This document shows, piece by piece, positions 33,587 to 45,298 of a stretch of 64,000 nt of DNA. The stretch is from Siphonodentalium dalli (lineage: Eukaryota; Mollusca; Scaphopoda; Gadilida; Siphonodentaliidae): contig CP136061.1 of the NCBI GenBank assembly GCA_032622095.1, positions 255,389,582-255,453,581 on the forward strand. Direction: 5' to 3'. The position numbers and the translations under genes were made by a program. Each line of letters begins with the position of its first letter. The first letter of the stretch is position 1. The notes below the pieces were generated by a model. It worked only from the letters and a program-made list of their open reading frames with translations, did not search any database and was not told where the DNA came from.

Positions 33587-33655
33587 CACAGGGTATTTTA
33601 GGCCGTTGAAGCTTTATTTGGGCGTTTTTGGCCGTTTTGTTGGGTAAAGGGTTAA

Positions 33656-35392
33656 GCCTAGACCATTGTGTGAATGGAATAAGAGCGAGCAGCTGTCTCA
33701 AACAGTAATGTGACCATCAATGGCTAGAAAATAGCTGCCATCAGTGAATCAAGCTGATCAATGAATTATTTGCTCGTTTATCAACTCAGATGATCTGTTG
33801 ATCTCACAACACCCAACCGTGTGCAAGTCTGGCATTGTGACTACTTGACATTTAGTATAAAATCAGTTGCTCCAGTAGACTAACAAAAGTGCTGTGGAAT
33901 AATGATATATTTTGGGCTGGTTGACAGACTAATCAGGAAATAGTTAGAATTTATGGAATTGTGTGTTACTTCGCAATGACCAAGTATCATGAATTTAAAA
34001 AATAATATTTCCAATTGCAGCCTGGCAAATATCCTCCCTAGATATGTATTTATTTTCAAAAATATGTCAAATGCAGTTGAATTGAAGCTTGTAACAACTG
34101 ATATGTCATTGATATGTCTGCAAAATGTCAACAGTGACTCGAAAGTCAAGATTGAGTTCACTGTCTTGAGATGTTATCAGCTCAAAATGTATCACAGCCA
34201 AATAGCCAAAACACATGACCGGTTCATGTAATAGCTTGCAGGGGGAAATGATCTCACTGTATATACAGGGGATATGCTGGGATATGTATAATTTGTTTTT
34301 GTAAAATTGGATGCATTTACCTTATAATAGAGTTTTATGTGCACCTATCAGCTTCTGATGGGTTACTGTATTTGTCCACTATATCAATGCATTAGAATTT
34401 CCATTTAGCACGTTTGACCACACATGAAGACCTATTATAGCATACTCTAATCACACACTGACCTGGAAACTCCATTTCATGTATGTTGTAGACAACATTT
34501 ATTAATGCCTATCAGCCAGTTTTTTTAAATCTTCGTATTTACCTGTATTGACCAGTTTTGTTCTATTAAAACAGCATCTGAAACAGGTTAAACTGTCATA
34601 TGAACTAAAGGAGATAATTTCCCAGTCATATGAGTGATATCTGTATGATTTTACATGGGTTTTAGATCAAAATTAGTGAAATTTGGGGGGGGGGGGTAAA
34701 AATGTGCTTTTGCAGGTTTTGGAGTGGTGGGTACCCGAAGATGCCAGATGCAAAAAAAAAACGGTTTACCTTCCTGCAATTTCATACCCCCCCCCCGGAT
34801 TCCCAGGTGATTTTTTACGTATTCAAGAGGAACCCTCAGTGTGGAAATTTTTAATTTTATCTACATAAGGTCCAAATACTATAATCTGATGAATACTGAA
34901 CGTAAGGGGCCATACAACACTCTGGATATTATTATGTGCAATCGTAGTTCTTTCATTCAATACGTTGAGATGACATTTATTTATAGTTTGGTTACATTAT
35001 TGGGTAGGTTTGGTAACCATAGCAACATCAAATACCGAGCAGTATCTAAGTGGAGAAGTACTTGAAATGCCTGATATTGTTCCTTATTATAGAAAACGTA
35101 TATACCTATGATTATTTGATGGTGTCAAGTTGTACAGATAATCTATAAAAAACACTGTACGGAACATAAATTTCACTCCCACACCCACATCACTTCGTAT
35201 GGCGATGAAGCAGAACAATATATGAACATTCACATTTTTACACGTTATCTAGCTTTTTGTTTTTTTATAGTTTATTGTCCTTTTCTTACTAAAGCCACCT
35301 GATGGTTAGCACTCAGAAATACACCCAACAATTTTCACTTTTGAGTTCTTCTCGGTATCGAAATAGGCCGATAAATACTATACCTTTCTATG
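33656..35392. other. Intergenic with facing poly-G and poly-C runs
   Basis: No gene recognised. GAAATTT, about 13 G, GTAAAA at 34679-34700 faces AATTTCAT, ACCCCCCCCCCC at about 34778-34797, with TTTTGCAGG and CCTGCAATTT between them, so about 120 bp could fold back. Frames at 33880-34231 on both strands lack motifs. Confidence 0.55.
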
Positions 35393-35685
35393 GATATTAT
35401 ATGTCCCAGAAGTTCGCATTGAATTCATAAAAATATAACTTCTAACATGATCTTTGGGTAAAACAAAAAACAGTCATTTGCACGGCATGGAACAGAAAAG
35501 AACGTTCCAAGTTAACCCATTCCATGTTTGGTAGAAATAAAGAGCGTTTATTTCACTTCTATGCGAAAAATTGAAAACAGATTGAAAGTATTTTTCAGAG
35601 CATATGAAGCCGGTATATCAATATGTTGTGTATTTGTCACCCTGTCTTCCAAATTTCGAAGACAGAACTTGAAAGCTCGAATGAG
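35393..35685 (+). repeat. Dispersed repeat C, copy 2
   Basis: Partner of 26009-26340 in the same orientation. It carries TTATATGTCCCAGAAG, GGCATGGAACAGAAAAGAAC, GTATTTTTCAGAGCATATGA and GTCTTCCAAATTTCG. Confidence 0.7.
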
Positions 35686-37418
35686 CTACAATGTTTGTCC
35701 GTTTAAACAATCGAGCGTGATGGCCTGATATATTATACAGCCATAGGCGAATAAGTCGTCAATAGCACCTGAATAAAGGGCATACTCTATATTCCCATAT
35801 TTCTCAAACAAAACTGATTTTGGTGAACTTTCTGCTTCAAATATCAAACAAAATTGATGATCTGTCAAACAGAAAATTTGACTCGCGAATAAGTTATTCT
35901 CGAACAATTTCCTGTAAACTAATTCCAGGGCTAGCACCACGAATGATTAATATTTGATGATGTAAAATTGGTTTATTCCATCTTATTTGAACTGTCGTCG
36001 CATAGTGGCTGGGTCGTGTTTGATCAGCCGAGCAGGAAGAAATGTGATAATGTTACAGGAGATTAACCCGTTCTATACTAATTACTCATTGATACTCATC
36101 AATCCCATATGGAGCCGCTTGCGGATAGAGCAATGCATTGATGACTATCGTCTGCTTGGGTCCGTATGAGGCTCAACACGGATGTGATATATTAGACTGG
36201 TCGATAAAAGGTTTGACCTAGAATAAATTTGGACTAAGTTGGTTTTTATTTCATTTTGAAGAGGAATATATCCTCTACAACATATCCGAAATCCGCTAAA
36301 ATCCGCTTTGAGCAAACATTTTTTACAGAGAGTATATCAAATGCCCATTTTTCGACCTTGTGAAGTACGTTTTTCTACAATATCCCTCATCGGCGACACC
36401 AGAACGCATTAATACTACATCCGATATATACCAGTGTGTGTGAAATTAGAGTACAGGGGGGCGAATAGAGTGACAAGGACAGATAACAATGCAATCGCGG
36501 CGATGAAATGGCTGTCAAAATGGCCGCAACTCCAATCCATGCTACGACGAAAGGAACATATTGGATAACCACCTATAAGCGAAAATACACATTGGTAATT
36601 TAGAAGTATGTTGTTATATATCTTTAAAGGTACACATATGATTAAAAGAGATCTATCTGAGTGATTTATCGTTCACTGCAACGCACGTTAACCCAATAAT
36701 TTACGTTCGGGTTTTATGCTTAAAATGAATCCAAGAGTCGGGCCAAAAACAGTTATTTCGGGCATGCAACACACGAAGTAATATTTCGTCACACAGTGCG
36801 TGGTAGTTTCATTTGGAATGATGATTAGTTATTGAATGTAACGCAGAAACTGAAGTGCACACCCTTGCTGTGCAAATACTAGTTATATTTCCCGAATTTG
36901 CAACACTCTCCGTGATAATAAACCATCAGGGGCACCGGAAGCATCCAATGACAGGGGGTGGGCAGAGCCTACAAAAAGGGCACTTTTCCGCAAAAAAGGG
37001 CATTTTCTCCGCAAACTCGGGAAAATAACCATAAATTCATTGTGGCAAAAATCCCTATTTTAATGGTATTTGTCGGTTTTTATGGCCGTTTTGTGATAAA
37101 ATTGACAAAAAATTAATATTCCTTGTGAAATTGGTGATATTTGGACCAAAAAAGTCACATTTTGCTATAAAAACACGAGATTAAACACACAAAAAGAATT
37201 TTCTGTCTTCAGAAAAAGGGCAAGTCCTGTCCCCGCTCCCCCCCCCCCTTGGCCAAGGGCAGGGGGGTCAGCTGCCCCCTCTGCCCCCTCTTCCGGCGCC
37301 CCTGTAAACCATACACGTATGCCGTAATGCTGATTATACTGTAAAGAATCACTCATCTCTTCAACAGAATGGTACCCTATCTCACTAGATCGAAGAGACT
37401 GTGCATCGTACATTTTAT
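35686..37418. other. Intergenic, no gene recognised
   Basis: Unique sequence with weak frames. C-rich text at 37215-37290 (CCCCCCCCCTTGGCC, AGGGGGGTCAGC) is a low-complexity patch. GTCCGAAATCCGCT-like text at about 36286 resembles TCTAAAATCCGCTTTG at about 16326, possibly another old repeat. Confidence 0.5.
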
Positions 37419-37449
37419 TTAACCCTTTACCCAACAGAAGGGCCCTGTG

Positions 37450-37516
37450 CCAATGCATTCTCTTATATATGCGAGTCGACCATAGGTCGCCTCGCATATA
37501 TAAGAGAATGCATTGG
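37450..37516. repeat. 67 bp palindrome, copy 7
   Basis: Left member: outer half with GTCGAC, inner half with GGTCGCC. Confidence 0.95.
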
Positions 37517-37597
37517 CTTAACACATTAAAAATTATAAAATTGTTAAAGAATGTAAGAAAAAATGGTAAAAAGTGTTAAAAAAAAGATTTTTTTAGG

Positions 37598-37664
37598 CCA
37601 ATGCAATCTCTTATATATGCGAGGCGACCTATGGTCGACTCGCATATATAAGAGAATGCATTGG
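37598..37664. repeat. 67 bp palindrome, copy 8
   Basis: Right member in opposite orientation, with one change (ATGCAATCTC) in its inner arm. Confidence 0.95.
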
Positions 37665-37818
37665 CACAGGGCATAACTGTAACTATCACAATGTGGTCAA
37701 GGAGCCGGCTCCAATGATATCCATATTTGTATGGTTTTATTGAGACAGACCCAAGATATTTTAGGCTGTTGAAGCTTTATTTGGCCGGTTTTGGCCGGTT
37801 TGGTGGGTAAAGGGTTAA

Positions 37819-38452
37819 TACTAATTTTCATGCTACTTCCAACCCGGTTTCTTATATAGTACACAATTTTGTTTAAATTACTTCAATCGGCACTTTACAA
37901 GGCGAATATGTACCACGCAATGCACACTATTAGTTTTCAGCATCTTGTTGTTTCAAATTATATTACCATTGCCACCCACATACTTGCGCTAAATATAAGG
38001 TCATCAGCGTTTAAAGTTATTATTTCTGCGTTTACCATTCACTCAATGTTGTTATTTATGGTTTTGTATGCAGCAGATATGTGTAACATTAGGGTAAATG
38101 TGTAAATATGGCCTTAGTGCAGTTAAGCACATATAATTTCCAGGTATAAAGACAGTCTCTGCCACAGAGTATGTAGGCAAATTTGGTTAGTTGAGAATTT
38201 ATTGAAGATAGTCTATTGTACTCCTTTGTATTTTTGATAAATTGCGTTCATGGTATACCACCATGTATTTGTGTGATAAAAGCGAAATATTCCTGTCTAA
38301 TCACTTGACCGCAGGCAACTATGACTACTATTTTAAGACACGGACAATAGGAAATCCCATAGGAAATATTCAGATAATAAGTTTAACCCTTTTTGTACTG
38401 AATCATCTTTGATGAGTATTTATCCCATAGTAAATGTTCAGATACATACAGT
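37819..38452. other. Intergenic, no gene recognised
   Basis: Short plus frame at 37869-38105 without motif. Otherwise nothing seen. Confidence 0.5.
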
Positions 38453-38895
38453 ATGTATGTTACTTTGGCATTACAACGTGTATATAATTTTGGTATTACA
38501 TGCATGTATTTAATTTTAGCATTACACATGAATGTAATTTTAGCATTACACATGCATATAATTTTTGCATTACGGCATGTATATGTAATTTTAGCATTAC
38601 ACATGTATGTAATTTTAGCATTACACATGTATGTAATTTTAGCATTATGGCATGTATATGTATTTTTTTGATTTCACATATATGAAATTTTAACATTACA
38701 CGTGTATTTAATTTTAGCATTACGGCATGTATACGTAATTTTAGCATTATACATGTATGTATTTTTTGCATTACATCATTATGTAATTTTCGCATTACAT
38801 CTTTATGTAATTTGTACTCTACAGCATGAATGTAATTTTGACATTATATCATGTATGTTATTCTGCATGACAGTATTATGTAATTGTGGCTTCCA
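38453..38895. repeat. 24-27 bp minisatellite (GCATTACACATGTATGTAATTTTA)
   Basis: A 24 bp unit, CATTACACATGTATGTAATTTTAG split across units, alternates with 27 bp variants carrying CATTACGGCATGTATATG. About 16 copies, decaying at both ends. TGTAAT and ATTACA give each unit an internal inverted repeat. Apparent proteins on both strands are artefacts. Confidence 0.92.
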
Positions 38896-39055
38896 TTAGT
38901 GTATAGATTATTAGAGCTATAAAATTCCATAGGTGATTGGACGAACGATATGTCTCGGATACCTGAAGGCTTACATCTGCAAATTGTCAGGTGCATAACT
39001 TGTTTAATTACATATCCCACCTGCCATGAAATAAAAAATGGAACACGTGCACTGT

Positions 39056-39520
39056 TTAAAGATGCACAATCAGCGCAGAATTAACGCTCGAAAATTACTA
39101 TTTCCTTGGCTTCGGGGGTAAACATATTTTATTCGAGTAGAGAAACCCACCCATAAAAGTTCAGAGTGATCAGATATCGATTTTTGAAATATATTGTTTT
39201 TCACCACCGATATTTTTTAGTAGCCCAGTAAAAAGTCGACGAGAAGATGGCCTCGGACAAAATTGCGGATGAAGAAAGGGTAACTCTAAAATCAAGTTTT
39301 TTTTTTGTGTCAGATATTTGACAAACCGGCAAAATTAGTTTGAACAAAATGTTGATAAATAACAGGTTTTGGGTAATTTTATACTATAGTTGACTATGGT
39401 TAGCATTATTTTTCGGCAATTAATCGATTCTGATAACTAAAGCGGCATTTCAAAAAATGGTGTTGTTGTTGTTAGAATCTGAAGATATGGGGAACATCGA
39501 ATCGGATTGAGTACCTTTAA
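39056..39520 (+). mobile_element. TTAA MITE family A, copy 3
   Basis: The left end TTAAAGATGCACAATC is decayed; the right end ATCGGATTGAGTACCTTTAA is intact. The interior has TTGGCTTCGGGGGTAAAC, AGTAAAAAGTCGACGAGAAG and AATTAATCGATTCTGATAAC. Non-coding. Confidence 0.85.
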
Positions 39521-39564
39521 GAAATTGATTTTGGTTTCATTGCTTTCCATTGAGTATGAATTTC

Positions 39565-39832
39565 GCGTCCGACACATACGAATGTCAGAGCAACTTGGAT
39601 CTATGCTCCATGGAAGTCGCGTAAGACACATACAATTGTCAGAGCAACTTGGATCTATGCTCCATGGAAGGCGCGTCCGACACATACAATTGTCAGGGCA
39701 ACTAGGATCTATGCTCCATGGAAGGCGCGTCCGACACATACAATTGTCAAAGCAACTTGATCTATGCTCCATGGAAGGCGCGTCCGACACATACAATTGT
39801 CAGAGCAACTTGGATCTATGCTCCATGGAACG
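39565..39832. repeat. 52 bp minisatellite, five copies
   Basis: The unit contains GCGTCCGACACATACAATTG, TCAGAGCAACTTGGATC and TATGCTCCATGGAAG. It lies directly after the family A MITE (45 bp gap). Frames on both strands are artefacts. Confidence 0.95.
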
Positions 39833-40034
39833 CAACAAAAAACACACACCCATGTCTCATATTCACACTCGACAACATATTAATCCTTTCTATAATAGGA
39901 TTCTCCCACACAGTTTTAAGAGAATATTGAATTGTCCATTATTCATTTGGAGGGTTGTTTTTGTAATAAAAGCACACAACAGACAAACAAAATTATAATA
40001 CAACAGCAGAATGGTTCATCTGTTCCAAATTGTC

Positions 40035-40660
40035 AGAAAAAATGTCAGGTACATTTGAAAGAGTTTGGTCCTGGCCTTGTCTTGTTTTCTATGACATTTG
40101 ACATATCGTGGGAACCAAAATCTCGGAAAATCCCATAGGACGATTTGAGGCACATTTGCCAGTGTTTGGTCCTAACTAGCCTTTGTCTTTTTTCTGTGAC
40201 ATTTGACATATCGTTGGAAGAAAAATCTGGTAAAATCATATAGGGCGATTTGAGGTACATTTGCAGTGTTTGTTCCTAAATAGCCTAAGTCTTTTTTCTA
40301 TGACATTTGACATATCGTTGGAAGCAAAATCTAAATCTTGGAAATCATATAGGACGATTTGAGGCACATTTGCCAGTGTTTGTTCCTAACTAGCCTTGGT
40401 CTTTTTTCTATTACATTTGACAAATCATTGGAAGCAAAAACTGGGAAAATCATATAGGACCATTTAAGGCACACATGCCATTGTTTGGTCCCAGCCTTAG
40501 TTTTTGGTATGCTACATTTGACATATCGTTGGAGGAAACCTGCGAAAAAGAATATAGGACCATTCCAGGCACACCTGCCAGTTTATGATCCCAGCCTTAG
40601 TCTTTATGATTTCTTACATCAGACATGTCGTTGAGGGAACTCGGAAATGCATATTACCAA
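40035..40660. repeat. Degenerate ~105 bp tandem repeat, five to six copies
   Basis: The unit carries GACATTTGACATATCGTTGG, AAGCAAAATCTGG, ATCATATAGGACGATTTGAG and GCACATTTGCCAGTGTTTGG. Copies are 10-20 percent diverged by eye. One further isolated unit sits at 42723-42830. Confidence 0.9.
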
Positions 40661-40677
40661 ATTCTCAAACATGGGTT

Positions 40678-41350
40678 GGGTAATGGTAATGTGTAATGGT
40701 AATGTGTAATGGTACTGTGTAATGGTAATGTGTAATGGTAATGTGTGATGGTAATGTGTATTGGTAATGTGTAATGGTAATGTGTAATGGTTATGTGTAA
40801 TGGTAATGTGTTATGGTAATGTGTAATGGTTATGTGTAATGGTAATGTGTAATGGTAATGAGTAATGGTAATATGTAATGGTTATGTGTAATGGTAATGT
40901 GTAATGGTAATGTGTAATGGTTATGTGTAATGGTAATGTGTAATGGTAATGTGTAATGGTAATGTGTAACGGTTATGTGTAATGGTTATGTGTGATGGTA
41001 ATGTGTAATGGTAATGGTAATGTATAATGGTAATGTGTAATGGTAATGAGTAATGGTAATGAGTAATGGTAATGCGTAATAATAATGGTAATGAATAATG
41101 GTAATGAGTAATGGTAATGAGTAATGATAATGTGTAATGGTAATGTGTAATGGTAATGTGTAATGGTAATTTGTAATGGTAATGTGTAATGGTAATGAAT
41201 AATGGTAATGAGTAATGGTAATGTGTAATGGTACTGTGTAATGGTAATGCGTAATGGTAATGTGTAATGGTAATGTGTAATGGTAATGTGTAATGGTAAT
41301 GTGTAATGCTAATGTGTAATGCTAATGTGTAATGCTAATGTGTAATGGTG
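40678..41350. repeat. 13 bp minisatellite, about 51 copies
   Basis: The unit is GTGTAATGGTAAT. Variants include GAGTAATGGTAAT, GTGTAATGGTTAT and, at the right end, GTGTAATGCTAAT. The purine-rich, G/T strand bias is continuous across 670 bp. Confidence 0.95.
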
Positions 41351-41639
41351 TTGCATTACAATGAATTACTTTTTTCTCAAGTGATCAGATTGCCACCATT
41401 ATCTCCGGCATATAAATGTAACATTATCTTGAAAGAAACAGTGTAGATAAGGACTGTTCTTGTTTATAATTTATTTTAATAAGATTCTTGCTTATAAAAT
41501 GTCTCATACCATTATCTCATTTCCATAGGTAGCGCATGAAAGCTCAGTTTTTGTTGAAAAGAACATATCATTGGATAATAATAATTAGGGACGACGTGAC
41601 TTGTGTGCGGGCAGAGATACCACAAACACAGACTTTATT
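41351..41639. other. Spacer between two TAAT-rich repeats
   Basis: No gene. It starts GTTGCATTACAATGAATTAC, which resembles the adjoining repeats. Confidence 0.5.
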
Positions 41640-41810
41640 TTTTAATCTTAAACCTAACGCACTGTTAGTAATTGTATAACATTACTTTTGAAAGGAATTA
41701 TAATTGTAATTGGTTACTTCTCATTTTAAAAGTAATGGTATCATGATAATTATAATGCAGGAAATGGCAAGTAATTGTAATGCACCACTTTGCAAAGTAA
41801 TGGACACATC
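41640..41810. repeat. GTAATTGTAATG fold-back repeat
   Basis: AGTAATTGTATAACATTACTT, GGAATTATAATTGTAATTGG, TTTTAAAAGTAATGG and AAGTAATTGTAATGCACC make a self-complementary AT-rich stretch like the one at 3670-3812. It shares the TAATGGTA and TGTAATG words of the neighbouring 13 bp array. Confidence 0.55.
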
Positions 41811-42124
41811 CATATTCTCAAAGAATTTGCCAGGCATTCATTTGCAATGTGCCAGAAACCGAATGCAAAAATGCTTATAAAATATATCGTTACCACAGCC
41901 AACTACATGAGAAGTTAAAGCTATGTAGTTCTCGTATACGGAGCTATATATATATATTATACAAAATTGCCTGTAAATAGCATGCAATTATCTCACACGA
42001 ATCAGTGATACAGGTATTTTAAGGCAAAGTTTCAGTAGCACCGTTACATATGGTGCCCAGTTTGAATGATATTCTGGTAGCGCGTTGGAAGTTATATGGA
42101 AACATGATTTCAGCCGACCGACGT

Positions 42125-42436
42125 CCTGCTTGTATTTATTAATTTATTGGTGTTTAACGTCGCTTTCAGTAGCCAGTGGTATACCACGACGTTGCCAGTT
42201 TTATTGGTGGAGTGAAAGTCCGTGCACTAAGGTAAATGTTACAGTAATTTCTTTGGCTGGAAGAAAGACCTATTGTGCCCCGGCGAAACCACCGGCGAGT
42301 AACTGGCAACTCCCCCAGATAGCGATATAGGATACATAGTCAGCGATGACTCCACCGGGAACTGAACTAATATCGCCAGCGCTGGAGAACGATTCAATGG
42401 AGCAGAGACCCTTGTCGACTGAGCCACCGAGGCCCC
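42125..42436 (-). mobile_element. tRNA-derived SINE (mollusc-type)
   Basis: Read on the minus strand, the head GGGGCCTCGGTGGCTCAGTC contains an A-box-like TGGCTCAGTCGAC, and about 50 bp further in a B-box-like AGTTCAGTTCCC. These are the two internal pol III promoter elements of a tRNA head. The body ends ACGTTAAACACCAATAAATT, followed by AATAAATA. This head-body-tail order and the TTAAACACCAATAAA tail are familiar from molluscan SINEs. Short reading frames on both strands are artefacts. Confidence 0.75.
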
Positions 42437-42481
42437 ACATCATGCTTGTAAAATACATGGATTGGGTGTATGTATGATTGT

Positions 42482-42720
42482 AAATATATGTCGTTCATAT
42501 ACAGAACATCTTATATAGACAATCTCAAACGAATTTCCAGAAATATATGTCGTTCATATACCAGAATATCTTATATAGCCCACCTGTAACGAATTATCAG
42601 AAATATATGTCGTTCATATACCATAACATCTTATATAGCCCACCTGTAACGAATTATCAGAGATATATGTCGTTTATATACCAGAACATCTTATAACCCA
42701 CCTGTAACGATTTGCCACAT
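42482..42720. repeat. 60 bp tandem repeat, four copies
   Basis: AATATATGTCGTTCATATAC, CAGAACATCTTATATAGCCC and ACCTGTAACGAATTATCAG repeat at 60 bp spacing from 42482. The last unit has lost a few bases. Confidence 0.93.
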
Positions 42721-42722
42721 AT

Positions 42723-42830
42723 AAATGTCGGTTTGCCAGTGTTTGGCCGTAGTCTTAGTCTTGGAGATCTATCATTCACAAACGACATTTCATTGGAAGC
42801 AAAATCTGGGAATAGCATATGGCCATTTCA
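42723..42830 (+). repeat. Stray copy of the ~105 bp unit
   Basis: CGGTTTGCCAGTGTTTGGCC, CTTAGTCTTGG, GACATTTCATTGGAAGC and AAAATCTGGGAATAGCATAT match the unit of the array at 40035-40660, about 2 kb away in the same orientation. Confidence 0.8.
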
Positions 42831-43304
42831 GTTATATTTTACTCCATTCTCAAAGACGTTGTTCTTATTATGAAGTGTTATACGTGGACGCAATACTAAA
42901 TAACGGATATATTCACAACTGATTTCTTTTACTTTTAAAGAGCGTTTTAAAGAGCGTTTTTTTTCTTTCGAAAACAATGATATTAAAGAATTATTTCAAA
43001 CCTCCCCAAGCCCACCCACCCAGTAGGTGAATTTGACGGCCAAAGTTGGTCATTTGTGGTGTTGTAAATTGTTTCAGATATCTCAGTTATTTCGTTGAAA
43101 GTACGTTCAGTATTGTGTTATCACCCTTCGGCTGCTGTGTCCGCATGCAGTAAATTTATATAACGTAATTGTGGACTCAATTTGCGTATAGGGTAGACAA
43201 TTAAGTATCCATAGATTGTAAAAAATGACCGACATTAAATATCTATAGCTGATAATGCTCTGTGGGTCAGGTGACTAGGATACTTAGAAGATGCCCCCGT
43301 GCAT

Positions 43305-43623
43305 GGACGCAATAGAGATGGACATGAACGCCCATTTTAAGTGACTTTGTGAGCGATTTTGCTTTGCGTCGCCAACACTTATGGAATTTATCCTGGGTAA
43401 TTAATTGAATTGAATGTTGAATTGAAAAGCATGCAATTTAGAGTTGGGACCTTCACATACAGCGAGGTACATTGTCAAGGAACAGATATAATAACTAAGA
43501 AATATTTTTCCAATGTTATTTTTTCGAATTTATAAGGTTCCCTGCCCAAACTTCACAAAGTTCACAGGGTTTGTACTGGTGGAATATGATCTCTACGGGC
43601 GTTAGCCAGAGTAGAGATTCGTG
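43305..43623 (+). mobile_element. Long-TIR element B, partial copy 3
   Basis: Shares TTGTGAGCGATTTTGC, TTAGAGTTGGGACCTTCACA, AAGGAACAGATATAATAAC, TATAAGGTTCCCTGCC, TCTCTACGGGCGTTAGCCAG and AGTAGAGATTCGTGG with copy 2's right arm, then stops before the terminal GATCTA. The left half is missing. Confidence 0.8.
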
Positions 43624-44629
43624 GGTCCAAATTAAGGAACTCAAAACCACCTCAATTCACTGCTTCCCGTATATAACAATAATGACATATATACACCGTC
43701 TTCATATTCATATTTAATAGCAGCTGTTTTCCAGGGGAGCGGGGCTACCATATGTTTCATAACTTGTGCACCGATCATCCGCGCACCCTCATTTCTGAAT
43801 GTAACCTTAAACTCGTATGCAATGGATGTATATACTTGGGTCAAACTAAAATATGTACAACTCAAAGACATTATTCTAATCGCGAAGGGTGATACTTACA
43901 AGATGCTCCCATGGATACACCAGAGAACGTACATGAACACCAGCATGTACTTTTTATTCCAACTAGGTCCCATGTTTCCGAAGCATTTTCACTGAAAGTC
44001 CTTCAACAGGCTTAATTCCTTCACATTCCGATACTACATGTATTTCAACAATTATATCCACACAACGACTTATCACAAAATGATTGAGCAAACCAAATGG
44101 ACGTTTGATAAGATGACATGTCGGACAGTTAAAATGTCGATACGACGCCATATATCTTCTGAATATCCATTGGTTGGGTGCTGAGCGACATCAAATTATC
44201 AAATTGGATTGTACGTCAACGGCCTATTCAATTGGTCACGTCATAACGAAAACCACGCCTGCCCATCACCGACAGTCAACATTTTGAAGTGTAAAGCATT
44301 GGACACCCGCGTCTATTATATAGGTTGTTGCGTTTTCATTTTGTCGACATTATTAAACTCGAATCAGTCATCTATAAGTCGCCCTGTTAAATTGTCATTT
44401 AATATTTGTAGTCGGTTTGGCCGTATTCAGCCGTCTGTATGCCTGGGGTGACGTTATACACCAGGTGGGGTAGGATGACTGTTTTATGTGCTATTTAGCA
44501 TTAAAATGCCCAGATTCTTATTACTTCACATACATATTTACCGACACTCAACCTGCCGCGTCCCACATATCAATTATAGTTAAATCACGGCCTCGAGATC
44601 TGGCGTTCGAATTCAGTTACTAATCAATA
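43624..44629. other. Intergenic, no gene recognised
   Basis: Frames at 43641-43871 and 43963-44151 (minus) and 44209-44451 (plus) have no motif. Confidence 0.5.
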
Positions 44630-44631
44630 TA

Positions 44632-44844
44632 CAGTAATTCCCTAATTAATCGACCCCTTAACCTCAGCAGAATTGTGGGTAACTTTTCAGGATTTAGTCG
44701 GAAATATGGCTTGTAGCCATTCATCGGAAAGCTCTCGGTGAGAGCTTTCCGATGAATGGCAACAAGCCATATTTCGGACTAAATCCTGAAAAGATACCCA
44801 TAATTCTGCTGAGGTAAAGGAGTCGATTAATTCGGGCATTACTG
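44632..44844. mobile_element. Fold-back MITE, mariner-like ends
   Basis: The whole 213 bp is one inverted repeat with arms of about 100 bp and a loop at GCTCTCGGTGAGAGC. Ends are TA, CAGTAATTCCC and GGGCATTACTG, TA. The TA outside each CAGT end fits the TA target duplication and CAGT start common in Tc1/mariner elements. Left and right arms differ at roughly ten positions, so it has aged since insertion. Confidence 0.85.
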
Positions 44845-44846
44845 TA

Positions 44847-45298
44847 AGTCGTGTGAGTTAGGCTTATTTCTAAGATATAACATAACATTAAAGGTACTAA
44901 AGGCCTTCGTTGGAAGTCGATTCATGTGAAAAAAACATATAAGTCTGTAAAACAACTATACACTGTGAACAAAATCCGTAAAATTACCGGCAGCTATGAT
45001 ACGTTTGGATTCAACCGTAAACTTTGCTGTTAATTCCCTTTATATAAGTGTACGGTAAATTCCGTAAATTCCTATAGTAAATAATCCGGTAAAACATTAC
45101 GACATAAAGTACCATCGTCAATATCGACAAATGTTTCGAAACAAGTCCGAATCGACTTTTGGTTCCGATACACACTAAAAATTGGTTATATACACTTATG
45201 TCACAATAACTCAGTCATCATATATATGTACTTCAGACTATAGTTGATGGTCTATCTGGGATTTGAATTATATCAGTGAAGTGGCATTGACGACGTGT
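44847..45298. other. Intergenic, no gene recognised
   Basis: TTAAAGGTACTAAAGGCC at 44888 resembles the end of MITE family A, but the interior does not match. Nothing else supported. Confidence 0.5.

Larger units (their letters stand above)
33202..33655. mobile_element. TTAA MITE family E with palindrome pair, copy 1
   Basis: The left end TTAAGCCTATACCCAACAG and right end TTGTTGGGTAAAGGGTTAA are inverted repeats (left slightly decayed). Within lies a complete palindrome-pair module (33225-33592) with left palindrome 33233-33299, a middle of about 220 bp, and right palindrome 33520-33586. TTGAAGCTTTATTTGGGC precedes the right end. CCC next to a TTAA target is the classic piggyBac end pattern; no transposase is present. 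Confidence 0.8.
37419..37818. mobile_element. TTAA MITE family E with palindrome pair, copy 2
   Basis: TTAACCCTTTACCCAACAGA at the left and GGTGGGTAAAGGGTTAA at the right. Palindromes are at 37450-37516 and 37598-37664, with only about 80 bp between them, shorter than at 33.2 kb. The right flank keeps the full family tail: AACTGTAACTATCACAATGT, CAAGGAGCCGGCTCC, TGAGACAGACCCAAGATATT, GAAGCTTTATTTGGCCGG. Non-coding. Confidence 0.88.

Noticed and set aside
42085-42458. Small plus and minus coding frames
   Set aside because: They lie entirely within the SINE.
44888-44990. Sixth copy of MITE family A
   Set aside because: Only the first dozen bases (TTAAAGGTACTAAA) match; the following sequence does not.
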